From positions 1,178,001 through 1,242,000 of the forward strand of contig OY970347.1 in assembly GCA_963717635.1 (NCBI GenBank): 64,000 nucleotides of DNA. The letters run 5' to 3'. The notes under the pieces were generated by a model. That model had not been told where the DNA came from and made no database searches. It saw only the letters and a program-made list of their open reading frames with translations. This DNA is from JALZKA01 sp963717635. Lineage in GTDB: Bacteria > Actinomycetota > Thermoleophilia > Solirubrobacterales > 70-9. Shown one piece after another: positions 16,401 to 24,747 of this stretch (the stretch's first letter is position 1; each line of letters starts with the position of its first letter). Made by a program: the position numbers and the translations under genes.

Positions 16401-17221
16401 TTCGGCTGGCCGTTCGCTGCGGGCCGGAGCAGGCGGACCTGGTGCTCGCCGAGCTCGTGCAGATCGCGCCGGGCGGGGTCGAGGAGGAATCCGGCCCCGG
16501 GTGGGTGGAATACGCGATCTATGGCGGCGAGGGCGAGCTGCCGGATCTGGGAGCCGTTGAGGCGGCGGCCGGAGAGGGCATGGTCGAGGTTCGCTCCGAG
16601 CAGATCCCCGACGACTGGGCCGACCGCTGGCGCGACTTCCACGAGCCCACGGTGATCGCCGGCGGTCGCGTCGTGATCCGCCCCTCATGGCACGCAGCCG
16701 AGCAGTCGACGGGCATTGACGTCGTCGTCGACCCCGGGCAGGCGTTCGGCACCGGCGCTCATCCGACGACGCGGATGTGCGTCGAGCTGCTCGTTGACCT
16801 GGCTGATGCCGATCAGGCGACCGGGACCCTCGTCGACCTCGGCACCGGCTCGGCCGTGCTGGCGATCGTCGCCGCGAAGCTCGGGTTCGAGCCGGTCCAG
16901 GCGGTGGACCTCGAGGTCGCGGCGCTCGAAGCGGCGGCCGGGAACGCGGCCGCAAACGGAGTCGAGATCGGGTTCGAGCGCGTGAACCTCCGCGAGCAGC
17001 CACCGCCCGCCGCCGCGACGGTGGTCGCGAACCTCACCGCTCCGCTCCTGCGCGACGTGGCCGCGAACCTGCCGGCCGGATGTGAGCGGTTGGTCTGTTC
17101 GGGCTTGCTGGCTCGCGAGGTCAAGGAGGTCGAGGCCGCGTTCGAGGACGCCGGCCTGGCCCGCCGCGAGCGCCGTGACTCCGGCGACTGGTCAGCCCTA
17201 CTGATGGCGATCGATCGATAG
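16397..17221 (+). CDS. prmA: Ribosomal protein L11 methyltransferase-like protein
   Basis: SAM-dependent methyltransferase of 274 residues. The PrmA signatures are DPGQAFGTGAHPTTRMCVELL (split across residues about 114-134) and the SAM loop DLGTGSAVLAIVAAKLG. The motif IV segment reads VVANLTAPLL, as PrmA proteins have NILANPL-like there. The N-terminal ferredoxin-like L11-binding domain is short and acidic. Position directly after dnaJ is the usual gram-positive order. Confidence 0.9.
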   Translation: MIRLAVRCGPEQADLVLAELVQIAPGGVEEESGPGWVEYAIYGGEGELPDLGAVEAAAGEGMVEVRSEQIPDDWADRWRDFHEPTVIAGGRVVIRPSWHAAEQSTGIDVVVDPGQAFGTGAHPTTRMCVELLVDLADADQATGTLVDLGTGSAVLAIVAAKLGFEPVQAVDLEVAALEAAAGNAAANGVEIGFERVNLREQPPPAAATVVANLTAPLLRDVAANLPAGCERLVCSGLLAREVKEVEAAFEDAGLARRERRDSGDWSALLMAIDR

Positions 17222-17237
17222 CGACCCCGGACGGCTG

Positions 17238-17243
17238 TATGTT
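17238..17243 (+). promoter_or_regulatory. -10 box of the DUF2269-like gene, leaderless
   Basis: TATGTT ends 6 bases before the ATG at 17250; no ribosome binding site lies between. Confidence 0.5.
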
Positions 17244-17249
17244 GCGGCC

Positions 17250-17717
17250 ATGATCGCTGCCGAAGTCGAGTTCTACAACGTCGTCGTCTGGGCCCACATC
17301 ACCGCTGTCATGCTGGTCTGGGGGCCGACGTTCGCCTACGGGCTGTTCTTCGCGACCGCCGGCAAGACCAACCCCGCGGCGCTGCCCACGATTGGGCGGG
17401 TCGTGGTGACCTGGAGCAGCGTCGCCGGCCGCCTCGGCATCCTCACGGTGCTGGCATCGGGCCTCTACCTGGTCGACGACGGCGGGATCGACTTCGGAAG
17501 CTTCTTCGTGAGCTGGGGTCTGGCTGCGACCCTGACGCTCTACGCGCTCCTTGAGGCGTACTTCATTCCAACCACGAAGCGGTTCGTCGCGGCCGCCGAG
17601 GCGGGACGCCAGGAGGAGGTGATGGCGATCGCCTCCCACCAGAAGATCGTCGGCCCGCTTGCGGGCATCCTCGTCATCCTGACGATCTACGTAATGACCG
17701 CCAAGCCCTTCCTCTAA
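17250..17717 (+). CDS. Four-helix membrane protein, DUF2269/CopD-like
   Basis: A 155-residue protein with four membrane helices (about 8-32, 50-75, 82-103 and 133-152). The first helix, YNVVVWAHITAVMLVWGPTF, with a His in the membrane resembles DUF2269 and other small b-type-haem-like integral proteins. Function unknown. Eleven bases before murI. Confidence 0.7.
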   Translation: MIAAEVEFYNVVVWAHITAVMLVWGPTFAYGLFFATAGKTNPAALPTIGRVVVTWSSVAGRLGILTVLASGLYLVDDGGIDFGSFFVSWGLAATLTLYALLEAYFIPTTKRFVAAAEAGRQEEVMAIASHQKIVGPLAGILVILTIYVMTAKPFL

Positions 17718-17727
17718 GCGGGCACCG

Positions 17728-18543
17728 ATGGCCCCGTCCCGCGAGGCGCCCATCGGCGTCTTCGACTCCGGCGTCGGCGGCCTGACCGTTCTCCATGAAT
17801 GCCTGGTCGCCCTGCCGGAGGAGGACTACCTGTACCTGGGCGACGACGCCCGCTTTCCCTACGGGTCGAAGACCCTCGACGAGCTTCGCGAATGCGTTGA
17901 GCGCGACACGCGTTTCCTGATCGAGCGCGGGGCCAAGCTGATCGTGATCGCCTGCAACTCGGCGTCGGCGGCCGGTTTCGAGACGGCACGCCGGATCGGG
18001 TCCGATCACGGCGTCGAGGTCGTCGCGGTGATCGAGCCGGAGTCCGAGATCGCGGCCGCGATCACCGACTCGGGACGCGTCGGCGTGCTGGCAACCCGAG
18101 CCACGGTCGACGGCGGCGCCTACCTGCGCTCGCTCGCGCGCCAACACCGTGAGTTGACCGTGACCCAGGTCGCGGCGCCTGATCTGGCGGCGATCATCCA
18201 GCGCGGCTTCCCGTTCTCCGAGGCCGTTGTTGAGCAGGTTCGCGCGTACTGCGCCCCCCTGAACCGAGCGGCGGTTGACACGGTGATCCTCGGCTGCACC
18301 CACTACCCGCTGGTCAGGCCGCTCCTGCAGCGCATCCTGGGCCGCGACGTCCGCCTCGTCACCGCCGGCCACGCCGTGGCGGCGACGGTCGAGCGCATCC
18401 TTGCCGGCCGTGACCTGACGACGGGCAACCGGGGCGAGGGCAGCTACGACTTCGTTTGCACGGGCGACGCCGCAGCCTTTCGCGAGCTCGGGACCCGTTT
18501 CCTGCAGCTGCCGCTTGGGGAGGTCGAGCTGGTGGCCCTCTAG
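17728..18543 (+). CDS. murI: Glutamate racemase
   Basis: Makes D-glutamate for peptidoglycan (271 residues). GVFDSGVGGLTVLHE opens the protein. The two catalytic cysteines are Cys76 in VIACNSASAAG and Cys190 in LGCTHYPLVRPLL, both in intact motifs. DARFPYGSK is also conserved. Start ATG 17728, 10 bases after the previous stop. Confidence 0.96.
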   Translation: MAPSREAPIGVFDSGVGGLTVLHECLVALPEEDYLYLGDDARFPYGSKTLDELRECVERDTRFLIERGAKLIVIACNSASAAGFETARRIGSDHGVEVVAVIEPESEIAAAITDSGRVGVLATRATVDGGAYLRSLARQHRELTVTQVAAPDLAAIIQRGFPFSEAVVEQVRAYCAPLNRAAVDTVILGCTHYPLVRPLLQRILGRDVRLVTAGHAVAATVERILAGRDLTTGNRGEGSYDFVCTGDAAAFRELGTRFLQLPLGEVELVAL

Positions 18544-18547
18544 CTCG

Positions 18548-18553
18548 TACCCT
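18548..18553 (+). promoter_or_regulatory. -10 box of the YqeY-like gene
   Basis: TACCCT ends 8 bases before the ATG at 18562 and follows the murI stop by 4 bases. Confidence 0.4.
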
Positions 18554-18561
18554 TAGCACCG

Positions 18562-18999
18562 ATGAGCGAGACCACGCTGGAGCGGATCCAGGCCGACACC
18601 CGGACGGCGATGAAGGCGGGCGAGCGCGACCGCGTCGGAGCGCTGCGCCTGATCACCGATGCGCTGCAAAAGGACTTAAAGGAAGGCGGCGGCGACGAGG
18701 TCGCGGTGCTGCGCCGCGAGCGCAAGCGCCGGTTCGAGGCCGCCGAGGCCTACCGTGGCGGCGGCGACGAGGAGCGCGCGGCTGCAGAGGACGCCGAGGC
18801 CGAACTGATCTCCACCTACCTGCCGGCGGAGCTCTCCGACGCGGAGCTGGCCGAGATCGCCGACCAGGCGATCGCCGATTCCGGCGCGAGCGGCGTGCAG
18901 GAGATGGGCAAGGCGATGGGCGTCGCGATGGGCAAGGTCGCGGGCCGAGCCGATGGCAAGCGCGTCAGCGCCGCGATCCGCGAACGCCTCGGAGGCTGA
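18562..18999 (+). CDS. GatB/YqeY-domain protein
   Basis: A 145-residue all-helical protein like the C-terminal domain of GatB. LERIQADTRTAMKAGERDRV and ALRLITDALQ open it, AEDAEAELISTYLPAELSDAEL is the family's central LPxxLSxxEL motif, and the C-terminus MGKAMGVAMGKVAGRADGKRV followed by SAAIRERLGG is the tRNA-binding-like tail. Stand-alone YqeY proteins often lie near rpsU, dnaG or phoH; here phoH is next. Exact role unknown. Confidence 0.88.
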   Translation: MSETTLERIQADTRTAMKAGERDRVGALRLITDALQKDLKEGGGDEVAVLRRERKRRFEAAEAYRGGGDEERAAAEDAEAELISTYLPAELSDAELAEIADQAIADSGASGVQEMGKAMGVAMGKVAGRADGKRVSAAIRERLGG

Positions 19000-19006
19000 C
19001 TGTCCA

Positions 19007-19957
19007 ATGGCGCGCCGCCAGCTGACCCTGGACAACGAGATCGCGGCCGAGCTCGCCGGCTCCGAGGACTCCGTCTTGCGCGAGCTCGAGGAGCGCCTGG
19101 GCTGCGACGTCTTCCTGCGCGGCAACGTGCTCACCCTCGACGGCGACGAGGGCGATGTCGGCGCCGCCGCGACGGTCGTCGACGAGCTGGTCGGGTTGGT
19201 CGAGCGCGGGCATGACCTCGCGCCCGCGACGATCGACACCGTGACCGGGGCGCTGGAAGCAGGCGAGGGTTCCGCGGCGATCGTCGAGGACGTGATCTGG
19301 GCCCACCGGAACATCCGAGTGGCGCCCAAGACCGTCAACCAGAAGCGCTACCTGGACTCGATCCGCCGCCACACGATCACCTTCGGGATTGGCCCGGCCG
19401 GCACCGGCAAGACTTTCCTCGCCGTGGCTGCGGCGGTGGCGGCGCTGGAGGGCAAGGACGTCAACCGGATCATCCTGACTCGCCCCGCCGTGGAGGCCGG
19501 CGAGCGCCTCGGATTCCTGCCCGGCGACATCCAAGCGAAGGTGGATCCGTACCTGCGTCCCCTGTTCGACGCGCTCTACGACATGCTCGACCCCGAGCGG
19601 GTGGCCACCTATCTCGACCGCGGAGTGATCGAGGTCGCCCCGCTCGCGTTCATGCGGGGTAGAAGCCTCAATGACTCGTTCGTGATCCTCGACGAGGCCC
19701 AAAACACGAGCCCGGAGCAGATGAAGATGTTCCTCACACGGCTCGGCTTCGGCTCGCGGATGGTCGTCACCGGCGACATCACGCAGGTCGACCTGCCGCG
19801 CGAAGAGCGCTCGGGCCTGGTCGTCGTCTCCGAGATCCTCGACGAGGTCCCCGACATTTCGTTCGTCCGCTTCGGCGGCGAGGACGTAGTCCGCCATCAA
19901 CTCGTGCAGCGGATCGTCGCCGCGTACGGTGAGCACGCGGAGCGCAAGCGCAGTTGA
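19007..19957 (+). CDS. phoH: PhoH-family ATPase
   Basis: A 316-residue cytoplasmic ATPase/RNA-helicase-like protein. An N-terminal KH-like part (LRELEERLGCDVFLRGN) is followed by the PhoH core: Walker A GPAGTGKTFLAVAAAVAALE, Walker B SFVILDEAQNTSPEQMKMFL, and TRLGFGSRMVVTGDITQVDL. ATG 19007 has GGAGG at 18991-18995 and is preferred to an upstream in-frame ATG inside yqeY. phoH-ybeY-era is a classic cluster linked to rRNA maturation and ribosome quality control. Confidence 0.94.
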   Translation: MARRQLTLDNEIAAELAGSEDSVLRELEERLGCDVFLRGNVLTLDGDEGDVGAAATVVDELVGLVERGHDLAPATIDTVTGALEAGEGSAAIVEDVIWAHRNIRVAPKTVNQKRYLDSIRRHTITFGIGPAGTGKTFLAVAAAVAALEGKDVNRIILTRPAVEAGERLGFLPGDIQAKVDPYLRPLFDALYDMLDPERVATYLDRGVIEVAPLAFMRGRSLNDSFVILDEAQNTSPEQMKMFLTRLGFGSRMVVTGDITQVDLPREERSGLVVVSEILDEVPDISFVRFGGEDVVRHQLVQRIVAAYGEHAERKRS

Positions 19958-20330
19958 GCGCAGGTTGTTGATCGACGCGACCGACGTGCCGGCGGATCTG
20001 CGCGAGCCGGCGCTCGCGGCGTTGGCGGCCGTCGGCGTCGCGGAGGGTCATCTTTCGGTGGAGCTCGTCGACGAGAGACGGATCCAGGAGCTGAACCGCC
20101 GGCACCTGGGCAGGGATGAGCCGACCGACGTCCTGTCATTCCCGGTGGACGGAGTCGCCGACGTGGCGGGCCCGCGCGAGCTTGGCGACGTCGTGATCTG
20201 CCCCGAACGCACGGCCGACCTGGTCGAGGCAGCCGTCCACGGCGTCCTCCACCTGTGCGGCTACGACCACGAGACGGACAAGGGCGAGATGCTGGCGCTT
20301 CAGGTGCGCGTCCTCGATGGGCTCTCGTGA
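19929..20330 (+). CDS. ybeY: Endoribonuclease YbeY
   Basis: Zinc endoribonuclease of up to 133 residues for 16S rRNA 3' maturation and ribosome quality control. The metal motif HGVLHLCGYDHETDKGEM supplies H-x3-H-x5-H. DEPTDVLSFPVDG is the second family signature. The GTG at 19929 lies inside phoH; TTG codons at 19965/19968 are alternative starts. The stop overlaps era (GTGA). Confidence 0.93.
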   Translation: MSTRSASAVERRLLIDATDVPADLREPALAALAAVGVAEGHLSVELVDERRIQELNRRHLGRDEPTDVLSFPVDGVADVAGPRELGDVVICPERTADLVEAAVHGVLHLCGYDHETDKGEMLALQVRVLDGLS

Positions 20331-21220
20331 CCCGCTCGGGGTTCGTCGGCCTCGCGGGACGGCCGAACGTCGGCAAGTCCACGCTCGTCAACGCGATCGT
20401 GGGGGAGAAGGTTGCGATCATCTCGGACCGGCCGCAGACGACCAGGCGCGCCGTTCGCGGCATTGCCACCGACGTCGAAGGAGGCTGGCAGCTGGTGCTG
20501 GTCGACCTGCCCGGCGTGCAGCGCCCGCGCGATTCCCTGACCCAGAGAATGCAGCGGCGCGTGGAGCGCGAGCTGGCGGACGCCGACTGCGTCCTGTTCG
20601 TGGTCAACGGCGAGCAGGGCGTGGGCCCCGGTGATCGCTTCATCGCCGAGACGCTGCTCGAGGCTCGTGAGCGCCGGCCGGTGATCTGTGCGGTCAACAA
20701 GTGCGATCGGCTGAATACGCCACAGACCGCCGAGGTGCTCAGCGCGGTCGGCGACCTGACGATCGTCGACGAGATCTTCCCGGTCAGTGCGCGAAGCGGG
20801 ACCGGGCTGGCTCCACTGATCGCCCGGGTGGCCGAGTTGATGCCCGACAGCCCGTATCTCTACCCGCCTGAGGACCACACCGACTCGGCGAGCGAGACGC
20901 ACATGGCCGAGCTGATCCGCGAGCAGGTCCTGCGCCGAACGCGGGAGGAGCTCCCGCACGCGGTGGAGGTGATGGTCGATCGGGCGGAGCTTCGCGATGA
21001 CGGGCTGTTCGAGGTTCGCGCGCAGATCTGGGCCGAGACCGAGTCGCAAAAGGCGATTCTGATCGGGCGCGGCGGCGGCATGATCCGGGACATCGGGACC
21101 GCGGCAAGGACCGAGCTCGAACGCGAGCTCGGCGGCCAGGTCTTCCTGGACCTGAAGGTCCGCGTGCGCGACCGCTGGCGACGCGACGATGAGCTTCTCG
21201 ACAGACTAGGTATTGAGTGA
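20327..21220 (+). CDS. era: GTPase Era
   Basis: A 297-residue GTPase that binds the 3' end of 16S rRNA. G1 AGRPNVGKSTLVNAIVG, switch I ISDRPQTTRRAVRGI, G3 LVDLPGVQRPRD, G4 AVNKCDRL. The C-terminal KH domain includes IGRGGGMIRDIGTAARTELE. G3 is DLPG where many Era proteins have DTPG; this is common enough not to doubt function. GTG 20327 overlaps ybeY. Confidence 0.95.
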   Translation: MTRSGFVGLAGRPNVGKSTLVNAIVGEKVAIISDRPQTTRRAVRGIATDVEGGWQLVLVDLPGVQRPRDSLTQRMQRRVERELADADCVLFVVNGEQGVGPGDRFIAETLLEARERRPVICAVNKCDRLNTPQTAEVLSAVGDLTIVDEIFPVSARSGTGLAPLIARVAELMPDSPYLYPPEDHTDSASETHMAELIREQVLRRTREELPHAVEVMVDRAELRDDGLFEVRAQIWAETESQKAILIGRGGGMIRDIGTAARTELERELGGQVFLDLKVRVRDRWRRDDELLDRLGIE

Positions 21221-21566
21221 GCGTCGTCCAGTGATTCCGGAGGTGCGCACATCACAGCGCTTCGCGATCGTGATGAGCGCGATGACGCTGGTCGCCCTGG
21301 GCATCACCTTCACGGTCGGGCATCAGCTCGAGGACCCGCTCAAGTCCGAGACGGGATCGCTCGTGGTGCTCGTGGTTTGGTGCCTGCTGGGCGCTGGGGC
21401 GGCGATCGCGGCAATCGTCGACGCCTACATCCGTCCCGAGGGTGAGCTGCTGGGCCTGATCACCACGATCGCCGCGACGGTCTTCTGGCTGCTCGCCCTG
21501 GTGGTGCTGATCGGGGTCGTCGTGGGAGCTACGGGCGTCGTCGAGGTGGATCGTCCTGCCCGATGA
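21213..21566 (+). CDS. Small membrane protein with three helices
   Basis: A 117-residue protein; hydrophobic helices at about 17-35, 46-68 and 80-105. TTG 21213 overlaps era by 8 bases; GTG 21231 is an alternative start. No family recognised. Its 3' end overlaps by 38 bases the small cyd-linked gene on the other strand. Confidence 0.65.
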   Translation: MSERRPVIPEVRTSQRFAIVMSAMTLVALGITFTVGHQLEDPLKSETGSLVVLVVWCLLGAGAAIAAIVDAYIRPEGELLGLITTIAATVFWLLALVVLIGVVVGATGVVEVDRPAR

Positions 21567-21705
21567 AGTCCGCGCTCGCAATCGCGAACACGCCGAGCGC
21601 GATTCCCACGAACAGCAGCGCGACGCCCGCGATCCTCGTCAGCGTCGCGTCGAACACGAGCATCAGGGCAACGCCCGCCGTGAACAGCAACAGAGCCTGC
21701 CTCAT
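21529..21705 (-). CDS. 58-residue two-helix membrane protein coupled to cydB
   Basis: Minus-strand ORF starting at the ATG that overlaps the cydB stop as ATGA (21705-21702) and ending at TAG 21529. The product begins MRQALLLFTAGVALMLVF and has two hydrophobic helices (about 4-18 and 24-44) and a charged tail (DDPPRRRP). Small third subunits (CydX, CydS, CydH) stabilise haem in bd oxidases of other bacteria; the operon position suggests the same role here. However, those are usually single-helix and share no clear motif with this protein, so the assignment is by context. Confidence 0.7.
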   Translation of the reverse strand: MRQALLLFTAGVALMLVFDATLTRIAGVALLFVGIALGVFAIASADFIGQDDPPRRRP

Positions 21706-22736
21706 CGCTCCCCATCCTCGGTCGAGCCGATCGGGTGGAATTCCTGATCCAGCTGCCCGCCAAGGGTAAGCCGGAAGAGGAGCACAAGCGATGGGATCAG
21801 GAAGCAGAGCCCCACGGCCACGCTGATCAAGGTCGCGCGCAGCGTGCTCTCGCCGGCGGCCGCTGCGTCGAGGGTCATCTCACCGGGCAGGATGTCGGGG
21901 CTCATTGCCGCCGCGAGGCCGATCAGGATCGCACCGACCGCCAGCGCGCTCACAAATCGGGCTGGGCCGAACCGCCCGCTCGAGACGAGCCCGAGCGCCA
22001 CGACCCCGGCGATCCCCGATCCGACCACGCAGGCCAGTCCGGCACCCGAGACGAGGCCGTCATACAGGTCCGGCACGTCCGCGCGCACGACCGCCAGGCC
22101 GCCCAGCGCCAGCGCCCCCGCCACCACCCCGGAGCCGAGCGCGCGGGCGCGAAACCCCGCGACCAGATCCGGCAGCCCGGCGCGGACCGCATCCGCGGCC
22201 ATGAACACCGCGGCCAGGAAGGCGCCGCTCGCGATCGCCATCAGGCCCGCAAGGACCGCTGTTGGCCCGGTCCAGCTTGCGGCCGCGTCGCCCGCGGATC
22301 CCGCCTGGACCTCGCCGGCAGCCACCGCGCCGATCACGGTGCCGAGGCAGAACGGCACCAGGACCGAGGAGAGGGCGAAGATGGCGCCCAGCGCCCGCGC
22401 CTCGCCGATCGTCGCGGCCTCGCCGCGCAGTGCGAACGCCGCGCCCCGGAGAATGATCCCGAGCGCCGCCAGGAACAACGGCACGTAGAGCGCCTCCATG
22501 ATCGCCGCGAACGCCGGCGGGAAGCAGGTCCACAAGATCACCAGAACGAAGATCAGCCAGACATGGTTGGCCTCCCAGACCGGCCCCATCGACCGCTTGA
22601 CGAGCCCCCGCAGCCGCGCACCGCGCTCGGCGCCACCGGCGGTGAGATCCCAGAATCCCGCACCGAAGTCCGCGCCGCCCAGAACCGCGTAGGCGGCGAG
22701 GCCCAGGATCACCGTCGCCAACGCGAGCTCGACCAT
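21702..22736 (-). CDS. cydB: Cytochrome bd oxidase subunit II
   Basis: Polytopic subunit (344 residues) of the terminal quinol oxidase. The N-terminus MVELALATVILGLAAYAVLG followed by GADFGAGFWDL and then GPVWEANHVWLIFVLVILWT is the CydB signature. Eight or nine helices. ATG 22736 overlaps the cydA stop (TGATG); the open frame further upstream is antisense-like sequence in cydA and is not used. Confidence 0.95.
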   Translation of the reverse strand: MVELALATVILGLAAYAVLGGADFGAGFWDLTAGGAERGARLRGLVKRSMGPVWEANHVWLIFVLVILWTCFPPAFAAIMEALYVPLFLAALGIILRGAAFALRGEAATIGEARALGAIFALSSVLVPFCLGTVIGAVAAGEVQAGSAGDAAASWTGPTAVLAGLMAIASGAFLAAVFMAADAVRAGLPDLVAGFRARALGSGVVAGALALGGLAVVRADVPDLYDGLVSGAGLACVVGSGIAGVVALGLVSSGRFGPARFVSALAVGAILIGLAAAMSPDILPGEMTLDAAAAGESTLRATLISVAVGLCFLIPSLVLLFRLTLGGQLDQEFHPIGSTEDGER

Positions 22737-24091
22737 CAGAATTCCTCCCCCAGCTCCAGCTCGGGATCGGTTCGCGCGAGCCGGCGCAGCAGGTAAAGGA
22801 CGACCGCTCCGAGGCCGATGCAGACCACCGCCAGCGTCGCGTAGCCGACGGGGATGCCGTCGGCGCCGGTCACCGCCTCCTCGGTTCGCATCAGCTCGTA
22901 GACGACCCAGGGCTGGCGCCCGACCTCGGTGGTGATCCAGCCCGCGATCAGCGCGACCAGGGCCAGCGGGCCGGCCGCCAGCACGGCCCGCAGGAACCAC
23001 GGCGAGGCCGGCAATCGCCCGCGGCGCCACCGCGCCCACCCGAACCACGCGGCGATCGCCGCCAGGAAGGTGCCGATCCCGACCATCACCTGAAACGAAT
23101 TACGGACGACTGCCACCGGGGGCCGGTCCTCTTCCGGCACCGCGTCGAGCCCCCGGACCTCGGCGTCGGGGTCGTGGAACGCCAGCACCGATAGCAGCTT
23201 CGGGATCTCGATCCCGCCCCACACCTTCCCGTCCAGGTAGATCCCCCCGACGGTGAGCCCGGCACCCTCGGTCGTCTCGTCGAGCCCCTCGAACGCAGCC
23301 AGCTTGGTCGGCTGCGACTCGGCGACGGTGCGCGCCGCCCAATCGCCGACCACGATCTGTGCCGGCGCGGCGAGCGCGACGAATGCGAGCGGGATGATCA
23401 ACCCGGCGCGGTGATAGCGGTCGCGACGGCCGCGGAGGCGGGCGAGCGCGTAGACGGCCGCGGTCAGGAATCCTGCGACCAGGAATCCCGCCAGGTACAT
23501 GTGCGCGAGCTCGTGCCAGAGGTGGCCGCCGAAGAGCGCCTCGAACGGCCGTACGTCGGTCACGTTGCCGGCGGAGTCGAGGCTGAAGCCCCGAGGGTTG
23601 TTCATCCAGCCGTTGACCGCGATCACGAAGCCCGAGCCGGTGATCCCGGAGATCACGATCGGCGCGCCGGAGAGCAGGTGGGCGCGGGGAGAGAGCCGGT
23701 CCCAGCCATAGACGTAGATCGCGATGAAGATCGCCTCGATGAAGAACGAGAATCCTTCGAGCGCGAAGGCCAGTCCGAAGACCTCGCCCCACCGCTCCAT
23801 GAAGCGCGGCCAGAGCAGGCCCATCTCGAACGAGAGGATCGTGCCGGTGACGACGCCGACCGCGAACAGGATCAGCATCACCTTCGACCAGCGCTTGGCC
23901 AGTGCCCTGTAGGCCGGGTCGCCGGTTCGCAGCCACAGTCCCTCGGCGAACAGCACCATCGCCGGGAACGCGATGCCGAAGCAGACGAGCGGGATGTGGA
24001 CGATGAACGACAGCGCCTGCATCTGCCGCGCCTCGAGCAGATAGTCCTGCGAGACCGGCTCGCCGACAGCGGCAGAGAGCACGTCGACCAT
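22736..24091 (-). CDS. cydA: Cytochrome bd oxidase subunit I
   Basis: Haem-bearing subunit (451 residues). Conserved elements: FIVHIPLVCFGIAFPAMVLF with the axial His, FGLAFALEGFSFFIEAIFIA with the glutamates of the proton path, GITGSGFVIAVNGWMNNPRG, and EVGRQPWVVYELMRT (the GRQPW motif). The Q-loop is of the short type. Start ATG 24091 (a GTG one codon earlier is possible). Divergent from hisIE with 35 bases between. No cydCD-like exporter genes follow. Confidence 0.95.
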   Translation of the reverse strand: MVDVLSAAVGEPVSQDYLLEARQMQALSFIVHIPLVCFGIAFPAMVLFAEGLWLRTGDPAYRALAKRWSKVMLILFAVGVVTGTILSFEMGLLWPRFMERWGEVFGLAFALEGFSFFIEAIFIAIYVYGWDRLSPRAHLLSGAPIVISGITGSGFVIAVNGWMNNPRGFSLDSAGNVTDVRPFEALFGGHLWHELAHMYLAGFLVAGFLTAAVYALARLRGRRDRYHRAGLIIPLAFVALAAPAQIVVGDWAARTVAESQPTKLAAFEGLDETTEGAGLTVGGIYLDGKVWGGIEIPKLLSVLAFHDPDAEVRGLDAVPEEDRPPVAVVRNSFQVMVGIGTFLAAIAAWFGWARWRRGRLPASPWFLRAVLAAGPLALVALIAGWITTEVGRQPWVVYELMRTEEAVTGADGIPVGYATLAVVCIGLGAVVLYLLRRLARTDPELELGEEF

Positions 24092-24099
24092 CACGCATG

Positions 24100-24105
24100 A
24101 GGATA
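24100..24105 (-). promoter_or_regulatory. -10 box of cydA
   Basis: Minus-strand TATCCT lies 8 bases before the cydA ATG at 24091 (5 before the GTG at 24094). It is nearly back to back with the hisIE -10 box, so one regulator could affect both. Confidence 0.45.
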
Positions 24106-24114
24106 AGTGCGGCC

Positions 24115-24120
24115 TACACT
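24115..24120 (+). promoter_or_regulatory. -10 box of hisIE, leaderless
   Basis: TACACT ends exactly 6 bases before the ATG at 24127. The same hexamer stands before uvrA at 53290. Confidence 0.55.
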
Positions 24121-24126
24121 GCTGCG

Positions 24127-24747
24127 ATGCCCGACGAGCAGGCAATTCAGTTCGACGAGCGCGGCCTTGTCCCGTGCGTCGCGCAGGATTGGGGCACCGG
24201 CGAGGTGCTCACGCTCGCCTACATGAGCACCGAGTCATTGGCGCTGACCCGCGAAACGGGCGAGGTTCACTTCTGGAGCCGCTCCCGCGAGGAGATCTGG
24301 CGCAAGGGGGAGACCTCGGGCAACGTGCTGCGGCTGAGACAGCTCCGCTACGACTGCGATGCCGACGCGGTCGTCGCGCTGGTGGAGCCGATTGGCCCCG
24401 CCTGCCACACGGGCGAGCGGTCGTGCTTTCACCGCGAGCTCGAAGCGGGCGACGCACCGGCGCCGGCTGCCCACGAGGGGCTGGCCGCCCTCGAGCGCAC
24501 GCTCGAGGATCGTCAACGTGACCGCCCCGACGGTTCCTACACCGTCGAGCTGCTCGACGAGCCCGAGCGCATCGGAGCCAAGGTCCGCGAGGAGGCGGAC
24601 GAGGTCGCCCGCGCGGCCGCCGGTGAATCCGACGAGCGCGTCGTCGAGGAGGCCGCCGACGTCCTCTACCACCTCGCCGTGCTGCTGCGCTCGCGCGAGC
24701 TTCCGATCGCGAGGGTGCTGGAGACCCTGAATGACCGTCGCCGCTGA
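24127..24747 (+). CDS. hisIE: Bifunctional phosphoribosyl-AMP cyclohydrolase / phosphoribosyl-ATP pyrophosphatase
   Basis: Steps 2 and 3 of histidine synthesis in one chain of 206 residues. The HisI half (about 1-115) has VHFWSRSREEIWRKGETSGN, YDCDADAVV and GPACHTGERSCF with its zinc cysteines. The HisE half (about 120-206) has DGSYTVELLDEPERIGAKVREEADEV and EEAADVLYHLAVLL. ATG 24127 follows a leaderless-type promoter. trpE begins 17 bases before its stop. Confidence 0.95.
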   Translation: MPDEQAIQFDERGLVPCVAQDWGTGEVLTLAYMSTESLALTRETGEVHFWSRSREEIWRKGETSGNVLRLRQLRYDCDADAVVALVEPIGPACHTGERSCFHRELEAGDAPAPAAHEGLAALERTLEDRQRDRPDGSYTVELLDEPERIGAKVREEADEVARAAAGESDERVVEEAADVLYHLAVLLRSRELPIARVLETLNDRRR

